38,284 bases of DNA from Beijerinckiaceae bacterium (GCA_947478455.1 CANJWR010000021.1:1-38284), one strand, 5' to 3'. Positions 8,044-17,522 are shown, numbered from the stretch's first letter. Notes: generated from the letters alone by a model not told the origin. Translations and numbers: made by a program.

Positions 8044-8925
8044 CTACCTGGTCGGGATCGGAGTTCCGCTACGATAATCGTAGAAGCCGCGCTGCGTTTT
8101 GCGGCCAAGCCAGCCAGCCTCTACATATTTGACCAGCAATGGACAGGGCCGATATTTCGAGTCTGCCAACCCTTCATGCAACACCTGCATGACTGAAAGA
8201 CACGTATCCAGCCCAATGAAATCCGCAAGCTGGAGTGGCCCCATCGGGTGATTCGCGCCCAACTTCATGGCCGTATCGATGGCGTCGACCGACCCAACAC
8301 CTTCATAAAGCGTGTAAATCGCCTCATTGATCATCGGCAACAGAATGCGATTGACGATGAAAGCAGGAAAATCTTCGGAAACGGTCGAAGTCTTGCCCAG
8401 GCGCACAATCAACGCCTTGGCGGCGTCAAAGGTTTGGTCTTCGGTCGCAATTCCGCGAATCAGCTCGACAAGCTGCATGCGGGGTACGGGGTTCATGAAA
8501 TGAATGCCGATGAACTTTTCGGGACGATCCGTCGCCGAGGCCAGCCGGGTGATGGAAATTGACGAGGAGTTTGTAGCCAGCAATCCTTCCGGCTTCAAAT
8601 AGGTGCAAAGCTGTTGGAAAATCTTGCGTTTGATAGCCTCGTTCTCGGTCGCGGCTTCAATTACAAGATCGCAATCGGCCAGATCGACATATTCGATCGT
8701 CGGTCGAATACGCGAAAGTGCGGCCTTTCGATCAGCATCCGTAAGCTGCTTGCGCTCGATCATACGCGCCATAGTGCCATTGACTGTAGCCAGTCCGGCC
8801 TGAAGCTTTTCCTCCGTGAGGTCGCAAAGGATAACATCCATCCCGGCAGCGGCGCAGACATGCGCAATCCCGCTGCCCATCTGACCTGCGCCAATGATAC
8901 CGATCTTGCGTAGTTCGAGTGTCAT
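8044..8925 (-). CDS. hbd: 3-hydroxybutyryl-CoA dehydrogenase
   Basis: A 293-residue NAD(P)-dependent 3-hydroxyacyl-CoA dehydrogenase that interconverts acetoacetyl-CoA and 3-hydroxybutyryl-CoA. The Rossmann motif GAGQMG sits at 12-17, and the catalytic set is Ser121, His142, Asn145 and Glu154 (GIHFMNPVPRMQLVE). The length without a crotonase domain matches the short Hbd/PaaH type rather than the FadB fusion. It follows the etfBA genes on the same strand, with 76 bases between, which suggests a role in acyl-CoA or poly-hydroxybutyrate redox metabolism. The symbol hbd is by family; paaH or fadB2 would be used in some annotations. Confidence 0.92.
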   Translation of the reverse strand: MTLELRKIGIIGAGQMGSGIAHVCAAAGMDVILCDLTEEKLQAGLATVNGTMARMIERKQLTDADRKAALSRIRPTIEYVDLADCDLVIEAATENEAIKRKIFQQLCTYLKPEGLLATNSSSISITRLASATDRPEKFIGIHFMNPVPRMQLVELIRGIATEDQTFDAAKALIVRLGKTSTVSEDFPAFIVNRILLPMINEAIYTLYEGVGSVDAIDTAMKLGANHPMGPLQLADFIGLDTCLSVMQVLHEGLADSKYRPCPLLVKYVEAGWLGRKTQRGFYDYRSGTPIPTR

Positions 8926-9001
8926 GGTGACCCGTCATTCGTCAAAGGAGCGCGACATAACCCTGAGGGCCGGCGCGCCGAAAGCCCATTTTAGACGATA
9001 G

Positions 9002-9949
9002 TTACTTACCAGTCTTGCCAAGTTCGGTAGCCAGTTCCGGCAATGCCTTGAAGAGATCAGCAACCAGACCGTAGTCGGCAACCTGAAAAATCGGCGCCTC
9101 CTCATCCTTGTTGATGGCGACAATTACCTTCGAATCTTTCATGCCCGCCAGATGCTGAATAGCTCCTGAAATGCCCACTGCAATGTAAAGCTCTGGAGCG
9201 ACAACCTTGCCGGTTTGTCCTACCTGCCAGTCGTTGGGCGCATAGCCAGCGTCAACGGCGGCGCGCGAAGCTCCCATGGCGGCGCCGAGCTTATCAGCGA
9301 CAGGCTCGATATATGTCTTGAAATTTTCGGAATTCTGCAGCGCTCGCCCACCCGAAATGATGATCTTTGCGGCCGTCAATTCAGGTCTGTCAGACTTTGC
9401 GACTGCCTCGCCCTTGAAGCTGGAAAGATTAGAGTCAGGACCGTTTGCTAGGAACTCGACAGGTGCGGAGCTGGTGCCGTCAGCTGTCGCCGTAAACGCG
9501 GCAGTCCGAACCGTAATAACTTTTATAGCATCGGTCGCCTGAACCGTCTGGATCGCGTTTCCAGCATAGATCGGACGCTCGAACGTGTCGGCAGAAACTA
9601 CTTTGGTGATCTCAGAAACCTGCATCACGTCCAGCAAGGCTGCCACGCGCGGTAAAATGTTCTTGGAGTTCGAGGTCGCGCTGGAAACAATCGCAGAAAA
9701 CTGATTTGCGAGCGACACGACCAGCGCAGCCATCGGCTCTGCAAGGTGATTTGCATATTGCGCCGAATCAACAGCTAAAACTTTTGCAACGCCATCAAGC
9801 TTTGCGGCGTTTGCGGCGGCAGCCGCAACATCTACGCCCACGACCAGAATTGTGACGGGCGCGCCAAGCGCTTTCGCAGCTGTCAGCGCCTTCGATGTCG
9901 ATGATCCAAGGTGGCCATTGGCGACATCCGCCAGAAGAAGAGTCGACAT
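9002..9949 (-). CDS. etfA: Electron transfer flavoprotein subunit alpha
   Basis: A 315-residue FAD-carrying ETF alpha subunit. The N-terminal alpha/beta domain (1-185) is followed by the FAD domain with SGGRALQ near 200, VGQTGKVVAPELYIAVGISG near 245-264, then GAIQHLAGM and INKDEEAPIF. These are hallmark ETF-alpha elements. With EtfB it accepts electrons from acyl-CoA and related dehydrogenases and passes them to ETF:quinone oxidoreductase. The start ATG 9947-9949 shares one base with the etfB stop, so translation is very likely coupled. No low-potential FixB-specific extension is seen. Confidence 0.95.
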   Translation of the reverse strand: MSTLLLADVANGHLGSSTSKALTAAKALGAPVTILVVGVDVAAAAANAAKLDGVAKVLAVDSAQYANHLAEPMAALVVSLANQFSAIVSSATSNSKNILPRVAALLDVMQVSEITKVVSADTFERPIYAGNAIQTVQATDAIKVITVRTAAFTATADGTSSAPVEFLANGPDSNLSSFKGEAVAKSDRPELTAAKIIISGGRALQNSENFKTYIEPVADKLGAAMGASRAAVDAGYAPNDWQVGQTGKVVAPELYIAVGISGAIQHLAGMKDSKVIVAINKDEEAPIFQVADYGLVADLFKALPELATELGKTGK

Positions 9950-10698
9950 CAGATGGCCCCCGCCTCGTCCCTGAGTTTCGCCACGAGTTCCTGGACAGAA
10001 CCCACCTTCACGCCGGCCTGCCGGACGGGTGGCTCAGAGGTGCGAAGTACGTTCAATCTGGGAGACACGTCGACTCCATAGTCAGCCGGACTTTTTTCAA
10101 GAATCGGCTTTTTCTTCGCCTTCATGATGTTCGGCAAAGACGCATAACGCGGCTCGTTAAGGCGTAGATCTGTCGTCACAACGGCAGGTAGCTTGAGCTC
10201 AACAGTTTGTAACCCGCCATCGACTTCACGGGTCACATCAACTGAGCTTGCCGCCACTTCGACCTTCGAGGCGAACGTGCCCTGACCCCAGCCCAGCAGA
10301 GCGGCCAACATCTGGCCAGTCTGGTTGCAATCGTCATCAATCGCCTGCTTGCCCATGATGACAAGTCCCGGCTGTTCTTCCATCGCGATAGCCCTGAGCA
10401 ATTTGGCGACAGCCAGAGGCTCGACAATTCCATCGGTTTTCACGAGAATTCCGCGATCGGCACCCATGGCCAGACCGGTCCGGATGGTTTCTGAGGCCTG
10501 TGCGGGCCCGATGGAAACCACAATCACCTCTGTCGCCTTGCCGACTTCTTTCAGCCTGAGCGCCTCTTCGACGGCGATTTCGTCGAAAGGGTTCATCGAC
10601 ATCTTGACGTTGGAAAGCTCGACGCCAGACCCGTCGCTTTTGACACGTGCCTTCACATTGTAGTCGATAACCCGCTTAACGGGCACCATGATCTTCAT
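9949..10698 (-). CDS. etfB: Electron transfer flavoprotein subunit beta
   Basis: A 249-residue ETF beta subunit that binds AMP and docks dehydrogenases through its recognition loop. The typical start [16 protein letters not shown] is at ATG 10698, preceded by AGGTGA; the frame is open further upstream to 10785, but that part is not homologous. Landmarks are [16 protein letters not shown], the AMP-site region [22 protein letters not shown] and the C-terminal KAKKKPI. It heads an etfB-etfA pair with a one-base overlap, and a candidate promoter with an overlapping palindrome lies just upstream. Confidence 0.95.
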   Translation of the reverse strand: MKIMVPVKRVIDYNVKARVKSDGSGVELSNVKMSMNPFDEIAVEEALRLKEVGKATEVIVVSIGPAQASETIRTGLAMGADRGILVKTDGIVEPLAVAKLLRAIAMEEQPGLVIMGKQAIDDDCNQTGQMLAALLGWGQGTFASKVEVAASSVDVTREVDGGLQTVELKLPAVVTTDLRLNEPRYASLPNIMKAKKKPILEKSPADYGVDVSPRLNVLRTSEPPVRQAGVKVGSVQELVAKLRDEAGAI

Positions 10699-10734
10699 GG
10701 AATTCACCTGACTTGGGCCACAAATGGTGCATTG

Positions 10735-10769
10735 CGAAATTTCGTAATAGGGCATCCCGCGCAAGTCAA
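10735..10769 (-). promoter_or_regulatory. Candidate etfBA promoter with overlapping palindrome
   Basis: On the minus strand TTGACT (10764-10769) is followed after 17 bases by TACGAA (10741-10746), a passable sigma-70-like pair located 43-71 bases upstream of the etfB start. A perfect 10-base palindrome CGAAATTTCG (10735-10744) overlaps the -10 box, which is a typical place for a repressor site. The -10 match is only partial and the binding protein is unknown. Confidence 0.4.
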
Positions 10770-10803
10770 CGCGAAGCCGCGTCACCGGGCGATGGAACTC
10801 GAT

Positions 10804-11385
10804 TTAGCGGTTCTTGCCGGGCGTCCAGAGCACATCGCCGGCGCCTCGCCGGTTAACATACCGGGACGCCACAAACAGGAAATCAGACAGTCTGTTGATA
10901 TATTTCAGCGCTGGTTCACCCACCAACTCGGTTGGGGTCATCGAAAGCTCGACCATCTGCCGCTCCGCCCGTCGACAGATAGTCCGGGCAACATGCAAGG
11001 CCGCAGACGCTGCCGATCCCCCGGGCAAAACGAAGGAACGGAGCGGTGAAAGCTCGGCATTCAATGCGTCAATTTCCCGTTCCAGTCGATCGACCTGGGG
11101 CTCCACGATTCGCAATGGTTCATATTCGAGCTTTTCACCGGTGTCGGGCGTGCACAGATCCGCACCCAGATCGAACAAATCGTTCTGGATGCGGCCCAAC
11201 ATGGCGTCAACGGCAGGTTCGCCGACGATGGTCGCCAGACGGGCGACCCCGACCGCAGAGTTCGTCTCGTCGACGGAGCCATAGGCCTCGATCCGCAGAT
11301 CGAACTTCGGACGACGCTCTCCATTGCCCAGCGCGGTAGTTCCCGCATCACCCGTGCGCGTATAGATACGATTCAGGATAACCAT
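10804..11385 (-). CDS. Cob(I)yrinic acid a,c-diamide adenosyltransferase, PduO type
   Basis: A 193-residue ATP:corrinoid adenosyltransferase that makes adenosylcobalamin from cob(I)alamin and ATP. The N-terminal ATP loop TRTGDAGTTALGNGER (9-24) and YGSVDETNSAVG (35-46) are diagnostic of the PduO family. Further family features are the RRAERQM helix and LNRLSDFLF-like IYINRLSDFLFVASRYVNRR near the C-terminus. The helical-bundle length is normal. It follows the HIG1-like peptide gene after 17 bases and precedes etfB by 105 bases. Adenosylcobalamin-dependent mutases (for example methylmalonyl-CoA mutase) would be the consumers, but none is in the window. Confidence 0.93.
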   Translation of the reverse strand: MVILNRIYTRTGDAGTTALGNGERRPKFDLRIEAYGSVDETNSAVGVARLATIVGEPAVDAMLGRIQNDLFDLGADLCTPDTGEKLEYEPLRIVEPQVDRLEREIDALNAELSPLRSFVLPGGSAASAALHVARTICRRAERQMVELSMTPTELVGEPALKYINRLSDFLFVASRYVNRRGAGDVLWTPGKNR

Positions 11386-11402
11386 CAGACAAACCTACCC
11401 GA

Positions 11403-11597
11403 TCAGCTCCGGGCCCATAAAACAGCCAAAATCAAGATGATGGCCCCGAATTGAAGGCCTACGCGCCAGCGCATCAGCAGCTGCGAAAAATTCGGGTTTC
11501 CGCCGCGCATCATGTTGATCAGTCCAAGCACAAGGACAACCGCAACTGCGCCTATCGCGATCAGAATCGCCACATTAGAAGCAAAATATGAGTACAT
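11403..11597 (-). CDS. Twin-transmembrane HIG1-domain small protein
   Basis: A 64-residue membrane peptide with two hydrophobic helices, about residues 8-29 and 46-62, joined by MRGGNPNFSQLLMRWRVGLQ. The NxSQxLMRxRVxxQ element is the HIG1 signature, found in mitochondria in Rcf1/HIGD factors that bind cytochrome c oxidase or respiratory supercomplexes. Bacterial members are small, common in Rhizobiales and little studied. ATG 11597 has AGGGAAA upstream. It is probably co-transcribed with the adenosyltransferase gene. A role in respiratory complex assembly is inference from the domain only. Confidence 0.8.
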   Translation of the reverse strand: MYSYFASNVAILIAIGAVAVVLVLGLINMMRGGNPNFSQLLMRWRVGLQFGAIILILAVLWARS

Positions 11598-11680
11598 ACG
11601 ATTTCCCTGCGCAAGCGCGCGAAGCGGACATCGTGATCAGATAGAGCCGATATGCGACCAGAACAACCCGAGCCGTTGTG

Positions 11681-14440
11681 TCAATAACGACGCAGCAGCC
11701 TTTCGAGATATTCCAGCTCTTCCTTGGGACGATTTGGATCGCTCAGGCGCTTGCGCAATTCTTCAAGAACGCGTTGGGCGCGCTGGGCGGCCGGCAGGCC
11801 CGGCGGATCATAAAGACTGCGTGAATTATCGCCACGATCATGGGATTCACGCCCAAGCGGATCGGGACGCCCGTTATTCTGGCCCTGCCGATTTTGCCCG
11901 TTGGGATTGCCCGGCCCCTGTCCCGGCCCAGCCTGTTCGCCCTGTCCCTGTCCCTGTTGCTGCTGCATCTGCTGGGCGAGAGACTGGGCGCCGCGACGTA
12001 ATGCATCAAGAGCGCGGCCCTGGGCATCGACGGCCTTGCCCTGTCCCTGCTGGCCCTGTCCAAGTCCCTGCTCGGCTTCTTTCATGGCGCCTTCGGCTTC
12101 GTCAAAGCCTTCCTCGCCCTTCATGCCGAGCTGTTTCATGCGGCGCTGAAGTTCTTCCAGCCGTTGGCGAAGATTTTCCTGCTGCTGCTGCAGGCTCTGG
12201 TTCTGCTCATCCCCGTCCTGGCCGCCCTCGGCCATCTGGTCGTCGCCTTCTCCGTCTTGTTGTTGCTCGCCCTGCTGTCCATCCTGTTGCTGCTGTTGGC
12301 CACGCTGTTGCTGCTGGCGCTGCCCCTGCTGATTTCTCTGCTGCTGGTTGCGTTGCTGCTGATTTCGTTGAGCCTGCCGTTGCTGCTGGCTTTCATTGAA
12401 CGTTTTGTCGCGCAATTGCTGTTGCTCGCGCATCAGCTTGTCCAACTCGTTCAACTGCTGGTTCATCTCGCGGGCAGCCTGATCCTGCGCGCTGCGTCGC
12501 TGGGCGGACTGCAGATTTTCGAGCATCTTCTGCAACTGGTCCAGCATTCGCTGGGCGTCGGCCATATTTCCCGATTTGGCCATTTCTTCCATGCGATCGA
12601 GCATGGACTGCAAATCGCGCGACGTAATCGTCTGATCGCGGTCGTTCTGATTGTTATCAGCCTGCTGACGATCATTGTTCTGATCGCGCTGCATCTGGTC
12701 TGCAAGTTCTTTCAGGAACTTATCCATCGCTGCACGAAGCTGATCGGTCAGTTTCTTGATTTCTTCCTCCGAGGCGCCGCGCTGAAGTGCATCCTTCAGC
12801 TGTTGTTGCGCCGCGCGCATATCACGCTCGGCTTCCGAAAGGTCGCCATCTTCAAGACGGAGCGCCATTTCCCAAATCAGATCGGCAACGCCCAGAAGAG
12901 CCTCATCCGTGCGCGCTTGCTTCAGACGTGACGCAATCGTGTATAGCCCGAGATAGATGTTGGCTGTGGTTTTGAACCGCTCCGGCGCTATCATGAACGC
13001 ATCAATGGCGGCCGCTACGCGAGCCTTTTCGTCAGGAGCAAGCACCAGATTTCGTCGCTGTTCCACAAGCGCTCGGGCCAGCGGTTTGACAAAGGCTCTC
13101 TGGGGCAAAGTCATCTCGACAGGTTCGCTGGAGCCGGCGTTTCCGCCCTCGTCGCGAGCCGTCAAAGTCATCGTCACGCGAGCGCCCGCCCAGGCATGCT
13201 CTGACAAATCAGATGTCGTTTCACCTTCGCCGAGCCCCCCCGGTCCCGATGGCAACGCAAGCCCCATGCGAGGCGGCTCAACGAGGCTACGTCCGGTTAC
13301 GGGCCTGCCACGAATGATCGGTTTGGCAAATTCTGCCTCTGCTCCGATCACGCCATAATCGTCATCTATCTTGTAGGAGAGCGTCAAAGAACCACGAAGG
13401 TTCGGTGTCGGCTCTCCCTTGAGGGCGATTGTCGGAGCTTTGTCAGGAATCGAAATAATATCGAAGGCGCCCACGACAGTTCCGAGTCGTCTGATGACCA
13501 GCCGCCCATCGCCTTTCAGGTTCCAGCGACTTTCACGCTCGTTGGCTAATTCCGCAGACTTGGAAGGCGCGACCTTGCCGGCGGCCTTGTCGACCGAATC
13601 GTCTTCAGTCTTCGGGACAACCAGCGCGCCCTCTGCCTCGATAGTAACGTTTGCTCCCTCGGAGGTTCGGACAATGACTGTTGATCCGACCGGGGCCTCC
13701 ACACGGCGCGCACGATCCTTCGAAGGCGTCGGTCCTTCATCACGCGCATTTAGCAAAACCGGCGGGCGGCCCGTATAGCCCGGCGGATCAATCCAGGCGT
13801 CCAGTCGGAAGCCTTGAGAAATTGCTCCCGGCGTCGTCCAGTCGAATGCAGCCAGCATACGGGCATATTTTTCAGGACCGGCCATAAAGGCTGCCGCCAC
13901 AAAGGCAACCAGAGCTGCTCCACGAAACGCAAAACGATCCCGATCGGCCATTCGGGGCGACGGCATGGAAAGACGGAGCTGGGAAACGGCCCCCTGAGCC
14001 CGCTGCAAATGCAACTGCCAGATGACCGAAGTGCTTGGATCGGAATTTGGATTCGCAATGGCGTCGCCAATGGTCGTGGCCGGCCGATGAGCTAGCCCGG
14101 AATCGCGATCAAGACGCCCCAACAATTCGCTCCGGGCAGGCAACCTCAGACGAATGAAACGCCAGACGCACCCAAGAGCAGCCAATCCGAAGAGCGACAT
14201 GCCGGCGATTCGCGTCCAGCGCGGAACTTCAGTCCAAACGCCTGTCCAGGAGACCGCCGCAAAAACTCCCAGAAGAATGATCAGCGGGGAAAGCAGCGGC
14301 CAGACGCGCTCCCACATCAGAACCAAAGAAGCCCGCTCGGTGAGCTGCTTCAGCCGGTCATTCGTCCGTTGCGACTTCGCAAATAAACTGTAGGCCACCC
14401 GGGCATCTCCGCGTTGCATCGCCCGCACCGACCCCTCCAT
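11681..14440 (-). CDS. DUF4175 (TIGR02302 type) membrane protein with Gln-rich region
   Basis: A 919-residue protein of a family common in Rhizobiales. Transmembrane segments lie near residues 46-66, 78-96 and 172-187 (ALVAFVAAAFMAGPEKYARML), followed by a soluble, probably periplasmic region (about 200-500) with beta-rich IPDKAPTIALKGEP and KIDDDYGVIGAEAEF. From about 520 to 850 come helical and coiled-coil stretches dominated by Gln, Asp, Asn and Arg, with long QQQ runs at about 690-760. The protein ends in a helical ERVLEELRKRLSDPNRPKEE segment. Function is unknown; the fold suggests an envelope role. It lies 64 bases downstream of lysA on the same strand. ATG 14440 is chosen; ATG 14419 is an alternative. 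Confidence 0.82.
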   Translation of the reverse strand: MEGSVRAMQRGDARVAYSLFAKSQRTNDRLKQLTERASLVLMWERVWPLLSPLIILLGVFAAVSWTGVWTEVPRWTRIAGMSLFGLAALGCVWRFIRLRLPARSELLGRLDRDSGLAHRPATTIGDAIANPNSDPSTSVIWQLHLQRAQGAVSQLRLSMPSPRMADRDRFAFRGAALVAFVAAAFMAGPEKYARMLAAFDWTTPGAISQGFRLDAWIDPPGYTGRPPVLLNARDEGPTPSKDRARRVEAPVGSTVIVRTSEGANVTIEAEGALVVPKTEDDSVDKAAGKVAPSKSAELANERESRWNLKGDGRLVIRRLGTVVGAFDIISIPDKAPTIALKGEPTPNLRGSLTLSYKIDDDYGVIGAEAEFAKPIIRGRPVTGRSLVEPPRMGLALPSGPGGLGEGETTSDLSEHAWAGARVTMTLTARDEGGNAGSSEPVEMTLPQRAFVKPLARALVEQRRNLVLAPDEKARVAAAIDAFMIAPERFKTTANIYLGLYTIASRLKQARTDEALLGVADLIWEMALRLEDGDLSEAERDMRAAQQQLKDALQRGASEEEIKKLTDQLRAAMDKFLKELADQMQRDQNNDRQQADNNQNDRDQTITSRDLQSMLDRMEEMAKSGNMADAQRMLDQLQKMLENLQSAQRRSAQDQAAREMNQQLNELDKLMREQQQLRDKTFNESQQQRQAQRNQQQRNQQQRNQQGQRQQQQRGQQQQQDGQQGEQQQDGEGDDQMAEGGQDGDEQNQSLQQQQENLRQRLEELQRRMKQLGMKGEEGFDEAEGAMKEAEQGLGQGQQGQGKAVDAQGRALDALRRGAQSLAQQMQQQQGQGQGEQAGPGQGPGNPNGQNRQGQNNGRPDPLGRESHDRGDNSRSLYDPPGLPAAQRAQRVLEELRKRLSDPNRPKEELEYLERLLRRY

Positions 14441-14504
14441 TGGGCAAGCGCCAATCGGAAGAGCCTTTTATGAAGCTTATCATCCCCCGGAAAAGCAGCA
14501 ACAT

Positions 14505-15776
14505 TCAATCGAGCCAGGTAGGAATCCGGTCAAGACCGATCAATTCTTCGTAACTTTGCCTTGGCCTTACGATGGACCATTGGTCTTCGTTAACCAGGAC
14601 CTCGGGAATGAGCAGCCTGGAATTGTAGGTTCCTGCCTGCACGGCCCCGTAGGCGCCAGCCGACATAACCGCCAACAGATCGCCTTCTGTCGGCAGGGCC
14701 ATTTTTCTGGACTGCGCCAGAAAATCTCCGCTTTCGCAGACAGGACCGACCAAATCAACGACAGCATACGTCGCGCCTTCGGGAGGACGAACGACAGGCT
14801 TAATGTCGTGAAATGCATCGTAAAGCGTCGGCCGGACCAGATCGTTCATAGCGGCGTCAACAATCACGAAGGTCCGCGCGTCGCCATGCTTGATATACAA
14901 CACCTGCGTCACCAGTACGCCCGCATTGCCCACGAGTAAGCGTCCCGGTTCGAACACCAGCTTGCAGCCAAGGTTGTGCGTATGGCGCTTCACAACCTCG
15001 GCGTAACGGTCAGGATGATAGGATGCAGGATCTTCCTGATCATTGTACGGAATGCCAAGGCCGCCGCCGAGATCCAGATGGTCGATCTTGTGCCCGTCAG
15101 CCCGCAAAGTCCGGATGAAATCGGACAAAAGCGCAAAGGCCGCATCAAAAGGCTCAAGGTCGGTGATCTGCGAACCTATATGCATGTCGATGCCGGAAAT
15201 TTCGATCCCCGGCAATTTGGCAGCGCGGGAATAAACATCTCTGGCGTGCGAAATGGGAATGCCGAATTTGTTTTCGGATTTGCCCGTCGAAATCTTGTGA
15301 TGCGTTTTGGCGTCCACGTCCGGATTGACCCGGATCGAGATCTTGGCGCGTGTGTTTCGGGCCGTGGCGATGCGCGAAATGGCCTTGAGTTCAGGCTCCG
15401 ATTCGACGTTGAAGCACAGAATCTTTTCATCTAGCGCCAGGGCGATTTCGCGGTCTGTCTTGCCGACACCCGAAAACGTGATCCGAGATCCCGGAACGCC
15501 GACTGCGCGCGCGCGCCGTAGCTCGCCTTCCGACACAACATCCATGCCAGCGCCGAGATTCGCGAACGTCTTGAGAACCGCCTGATTCGAATTCGCCTTC
15601 ATGGCGAAACAGATCAGCGCGTCAACATCTGCAAAGCTGTTACGAAAGACCTGATAATGCCGGGTCAGCGTCGCAGTGGAATAGCAATAGAATGGAGTGC
15701 CCACCTCGCGAGCCACAGCCCGGAGATCGACGCCCTCAGCGTGAAGCACGCCATCGCAATATTCAAAATGGTTCAT
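14505..15776 (-). CDS. lysA: Diaminopimelate decarboxylase
   Basis: A 423-residue PLP enzyme that converts meso-diaminopimelate to L-lysine, the last step of lysine synthesis. The PLP lysine is Lys60 in FAMKANSN; the glycine-rich phosphate loop is LDLGGGLGIPY near 238-248; the active-site CESGD motif occurs near 345; EPGRL near 277 contacts the cofactor. The length is that of the fold-type III LysA family. It starts three bases after the LptM-like stop and follows argH, an order conserved in many Alphaproteobacteria, so arginine and lysine end steps are probably co-expressed here. Confidence 0.96.
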   Translation of the reverse strand: MNHFEYCDGVLHAEGVDLRAVAREVGTPFYCYSTATLTRHYQVFRNSFADVDALICFAMKANSNQAVLKTFANLGAGMDVVSEGELRRARAVGVPGSRITFSGVGKTDREIALALDEKILCFNVESEPELKAISRIATARNTRAKISIRVNPDVDAKTHHKISTGKSENKFGIPISHARDVYSRAAKLPGIEISGIDMHIGSQITDLEPFDAAFALLSDFIRTLRADGHKIDHLDLGGGLGIPYNDQEDPASYHPDRYAEVVKRHTHNLGCKLVFEPGRLLVGNAGVLVTQVLYIKHGDARTFVIVDAAMNDLVRPTLYDAFHDIKPVVRPPEGATYAVVDLVGPVCESGDFLAQSRKMALPTEGDLLAVMSAGAYGAVQAGTYNSRLLIPEVLVNEDQWSIVRPRQSYEELIGLDRIPTWLD

Positions 15777-15779
15777 TGG

Positions 15780-16004
15780 TCACAGCAGCGGATCAAGTAT
15801 AAAGGGGTCTTTCGGAGCCGTCACGACAGTTGTCGCCTCGCGTTTTCCGCCATCCAGTGAATATTTGCTGGGAGCGCCACCTGCGGCAGTCTGGACAGAC
15901 TGAGAACCAGCAGGAGATTCGAGCGCTCCGCGGCGTCCACAGCCTGACAGAGCAAGAACTGTCCCGGCGATTGCAATCGCGACAACCTTGCTAGACCTGC
16001 GCAT
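15780..16004 (-). CDS. lptM: LptM-like small lipoprotein
   Basis: A 74-residue lipoprotein. The signal peptide MRRSSKVVAIAIAGTVLALSGC ends in lipobox LSGC with Cys22 as the lipidated residue. CGRRGALESP right after the cysteine is the LptM (YifL) hallmark, and the remaining tail is Pro/Ser/Gly-rich and unstructured. LptM in E. coli assists maturation of the LptD lipopolysaccharide translocon. ATG 16004 is preceded by AGGAGAT; the frame is open to 16076, but that extension would bury the signal peptide. Position between argH and lysA is characteristic of such genes in Alphaproteobacteria. Confidence 0.82.
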   Translation of the reverse strand: MRRSSKVVAIAIAGTVLALSGCGRRGALESPAGSQSVQTAAGGAPSKYSLDGGKREATTVVTAPKDPFILDPLL

Positions 16005-16085
16005 CTCATCTCCTAAGGGTAACGATCTTGGCCCGATGGCGGAAAATCTGGCGCCCGGTTCGAATATTTGCGACAAATTGTCACG

Positions 16086-17480
16086 TCATTTTCTATCTTG
16101 CTTCGCGAGCTGCTTAAGCCAGCGTTTCGCCTGAGTCTTCACATTGGTTGGCGCGGTGCCGCCATAACTTGTCCGGCTTCGGACCGACTTGTCCACTCCG
16201 AGCACCGAAAAAACCTGCTCATTTATCAACGGCTCGACCGAACGGAGGTCTTCAAGCGACAGCTTTTCCAGACCGACGCCGCGATCGGACGCTATTTTCA
16301 CGATTGAGCCGGTAACATGGTGAGCGCGTCGAAACGGAAGCTGGAGATTTTTGACAAGCCAGTCGGCTAGGTCCGTTGCGGTTGAATAGCCCGCTCCCGC
16401 AGACGCCTTCATGCGCTTCAGGTCCGGTTGAATATCGCGAACCATGCCGGTCATCGCCGCAATGCAAAGCGACAGGGAATGCAAAGCGTCGAACGTGCCT
16501 TCCTTGTCTTCCTGCATGTCTTTCGAATAGGCGAGCGGCAGTCCTTTCATGACGACCAGCAGACCTGTCAGCGCGCCGATAATGCGTCCGGATTTGCCCC
16601 GGACCAGTTCGGCAGCATCAGGATTGCGCTTCTGCGGCATGATCGACGAACCAGTTGAAAAACTGTCTGAGAGCCGTGCAAAGCCAAACTGGGGTGTCGC
16701 CCAGAGGACAATTTCTTCCGCGAACCGCGACAGATGAACTGCCGTTATTGACGCAGCTGAAAGGGTTTCCAGGACAAAATCGCGGTCAGCAACGCTATCC
16801 AAAGAATTGGCGGTTGGCCGGTCAAACCCGAGAGCATGGGCCGTTTGCTCCCTATTAATTGGAAAAGAGGTTCCGGCCAGAGCTGCGGAACCAAGCGGGC
16901 ATTCGTTCAGTCGCCGGCGCGCGTCGGCAAATCTTCCACGGTCGCGCCCGAGCATTTCCACGTAGGCGAGAAAGTGATGTCCCAATGTGATCGGCTGAGC
17001 CGACTGAAGATGCGTGAAGCCCGGCATGATCGACGCAGCATGCGCGAGAGCCTTCTCGGCGAGTTCTTTCTGCAATTCGCAAAGCTGGACATCCATCTGG
17101 TCAATCGTGTCACGAACCCATAGCTTGAAGTCGAGCGCTACCTGATCATTCCGGCTGCGCGCCGTATGCAAGCGCCCTGCTTCTGGCCCAATCAGATCCG
17201 CGAGACGAGATTCGACATTCATGTGAATGTCTTCCAGCGCCCGCGAGAACGTGAACGTACCAGCCTCGATTTCGGACCGAACCTGATCTAGTCCTTTGGA
17301 GATCGCCTCAGCGTCTTCCCGGGACACAATGGATGCGTCGGCCAGCATGGCCAAATGGGCTTGAGAACCACGAATATCCTGCGCGGCAAAGCGGTAATCG
17401 AAGCCAATGGAAGCATTGATCTCCTCCATGATGGCGTCGGGAGCGCTCGCAAAGCGTCCGCCCCACATCTTGTTGCTCAT
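16086..17480 (-). CDS. argH: Argininosuccinate lyase
   Basis: A 464-residue fumarase/aspartase-superfamily enzyme that splits argininosuccinate into arginine and fumarate. The superfamily signature [11 protein letters not shown] is at 277-287 with the catalytic serine of the mobile loop (Ser279), and the general-acid region [10 protein letters not shown] is at 154-163 with His157. The N-terminus SNKMWGGRF and [10 protein letters not shown] (105-114) are ArgH-specific. It is the first gene of the argH-lptM-lysA run (81 bases to lptM) and is divergent from the TlpA-like gene, with 42 bases between start codons, so the two promoters overlap. Confidence 0.97.
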   Translation of the reverse strand: MSNKMWGGRFASAPDAIMEEINASIGFDYRFAAQDIRGSQAHLAMLADASIVSREDAEAISKGLDQVRSEIEAGTFTFSRALEDIHMNVESRLADLIGPEAGRLHTARSRNDQVALDFKLWVRDTIDQMDVQLCELQKELAEKALAHAASIMPGFTHLQSAQPITLGHHFLAYVEMLGRDRGRFADARRRLNECPLGSAALAGTSFPINREQTAHALGFDRPTANSLDSVADRDFVLETLSAASITAVHLSRFAEEIVLWATPQFGFARLSDSFSTGSSIMPQKRNPDAAELVRGKSGRIIGALTGLLVVMKGLPLAYSKDMQEDKEGTFDALHSLSLCIAAMTGMVRDIQPDLKRMKASAGAGYSTATDLADWLVKNLQLPFRRAHHVTGSIVKIASDRGVGLEKLSLEDLRSVEPLINEQVFSVLGVDKSVRSRTSYGGTAPTNVKTQAKRWLKQLAKQDRK

Positions 17481-17522
17481 TGCGCGCCTCTGCTATGGGT
17501 CTAAACCGGACATTCGAAAACC

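Noticed and set aside
12164-12931. A 255-codon plus-strand frame with very Leu-rich, membrane-like sequence
   Set aside because: It is antisense to the Gln-rich part of the DUF4175 gene; CAG/CAA repeats read as Leu codons on the other strand, giving a false hydrophobic protein. It has no ribosome binding site or family features.
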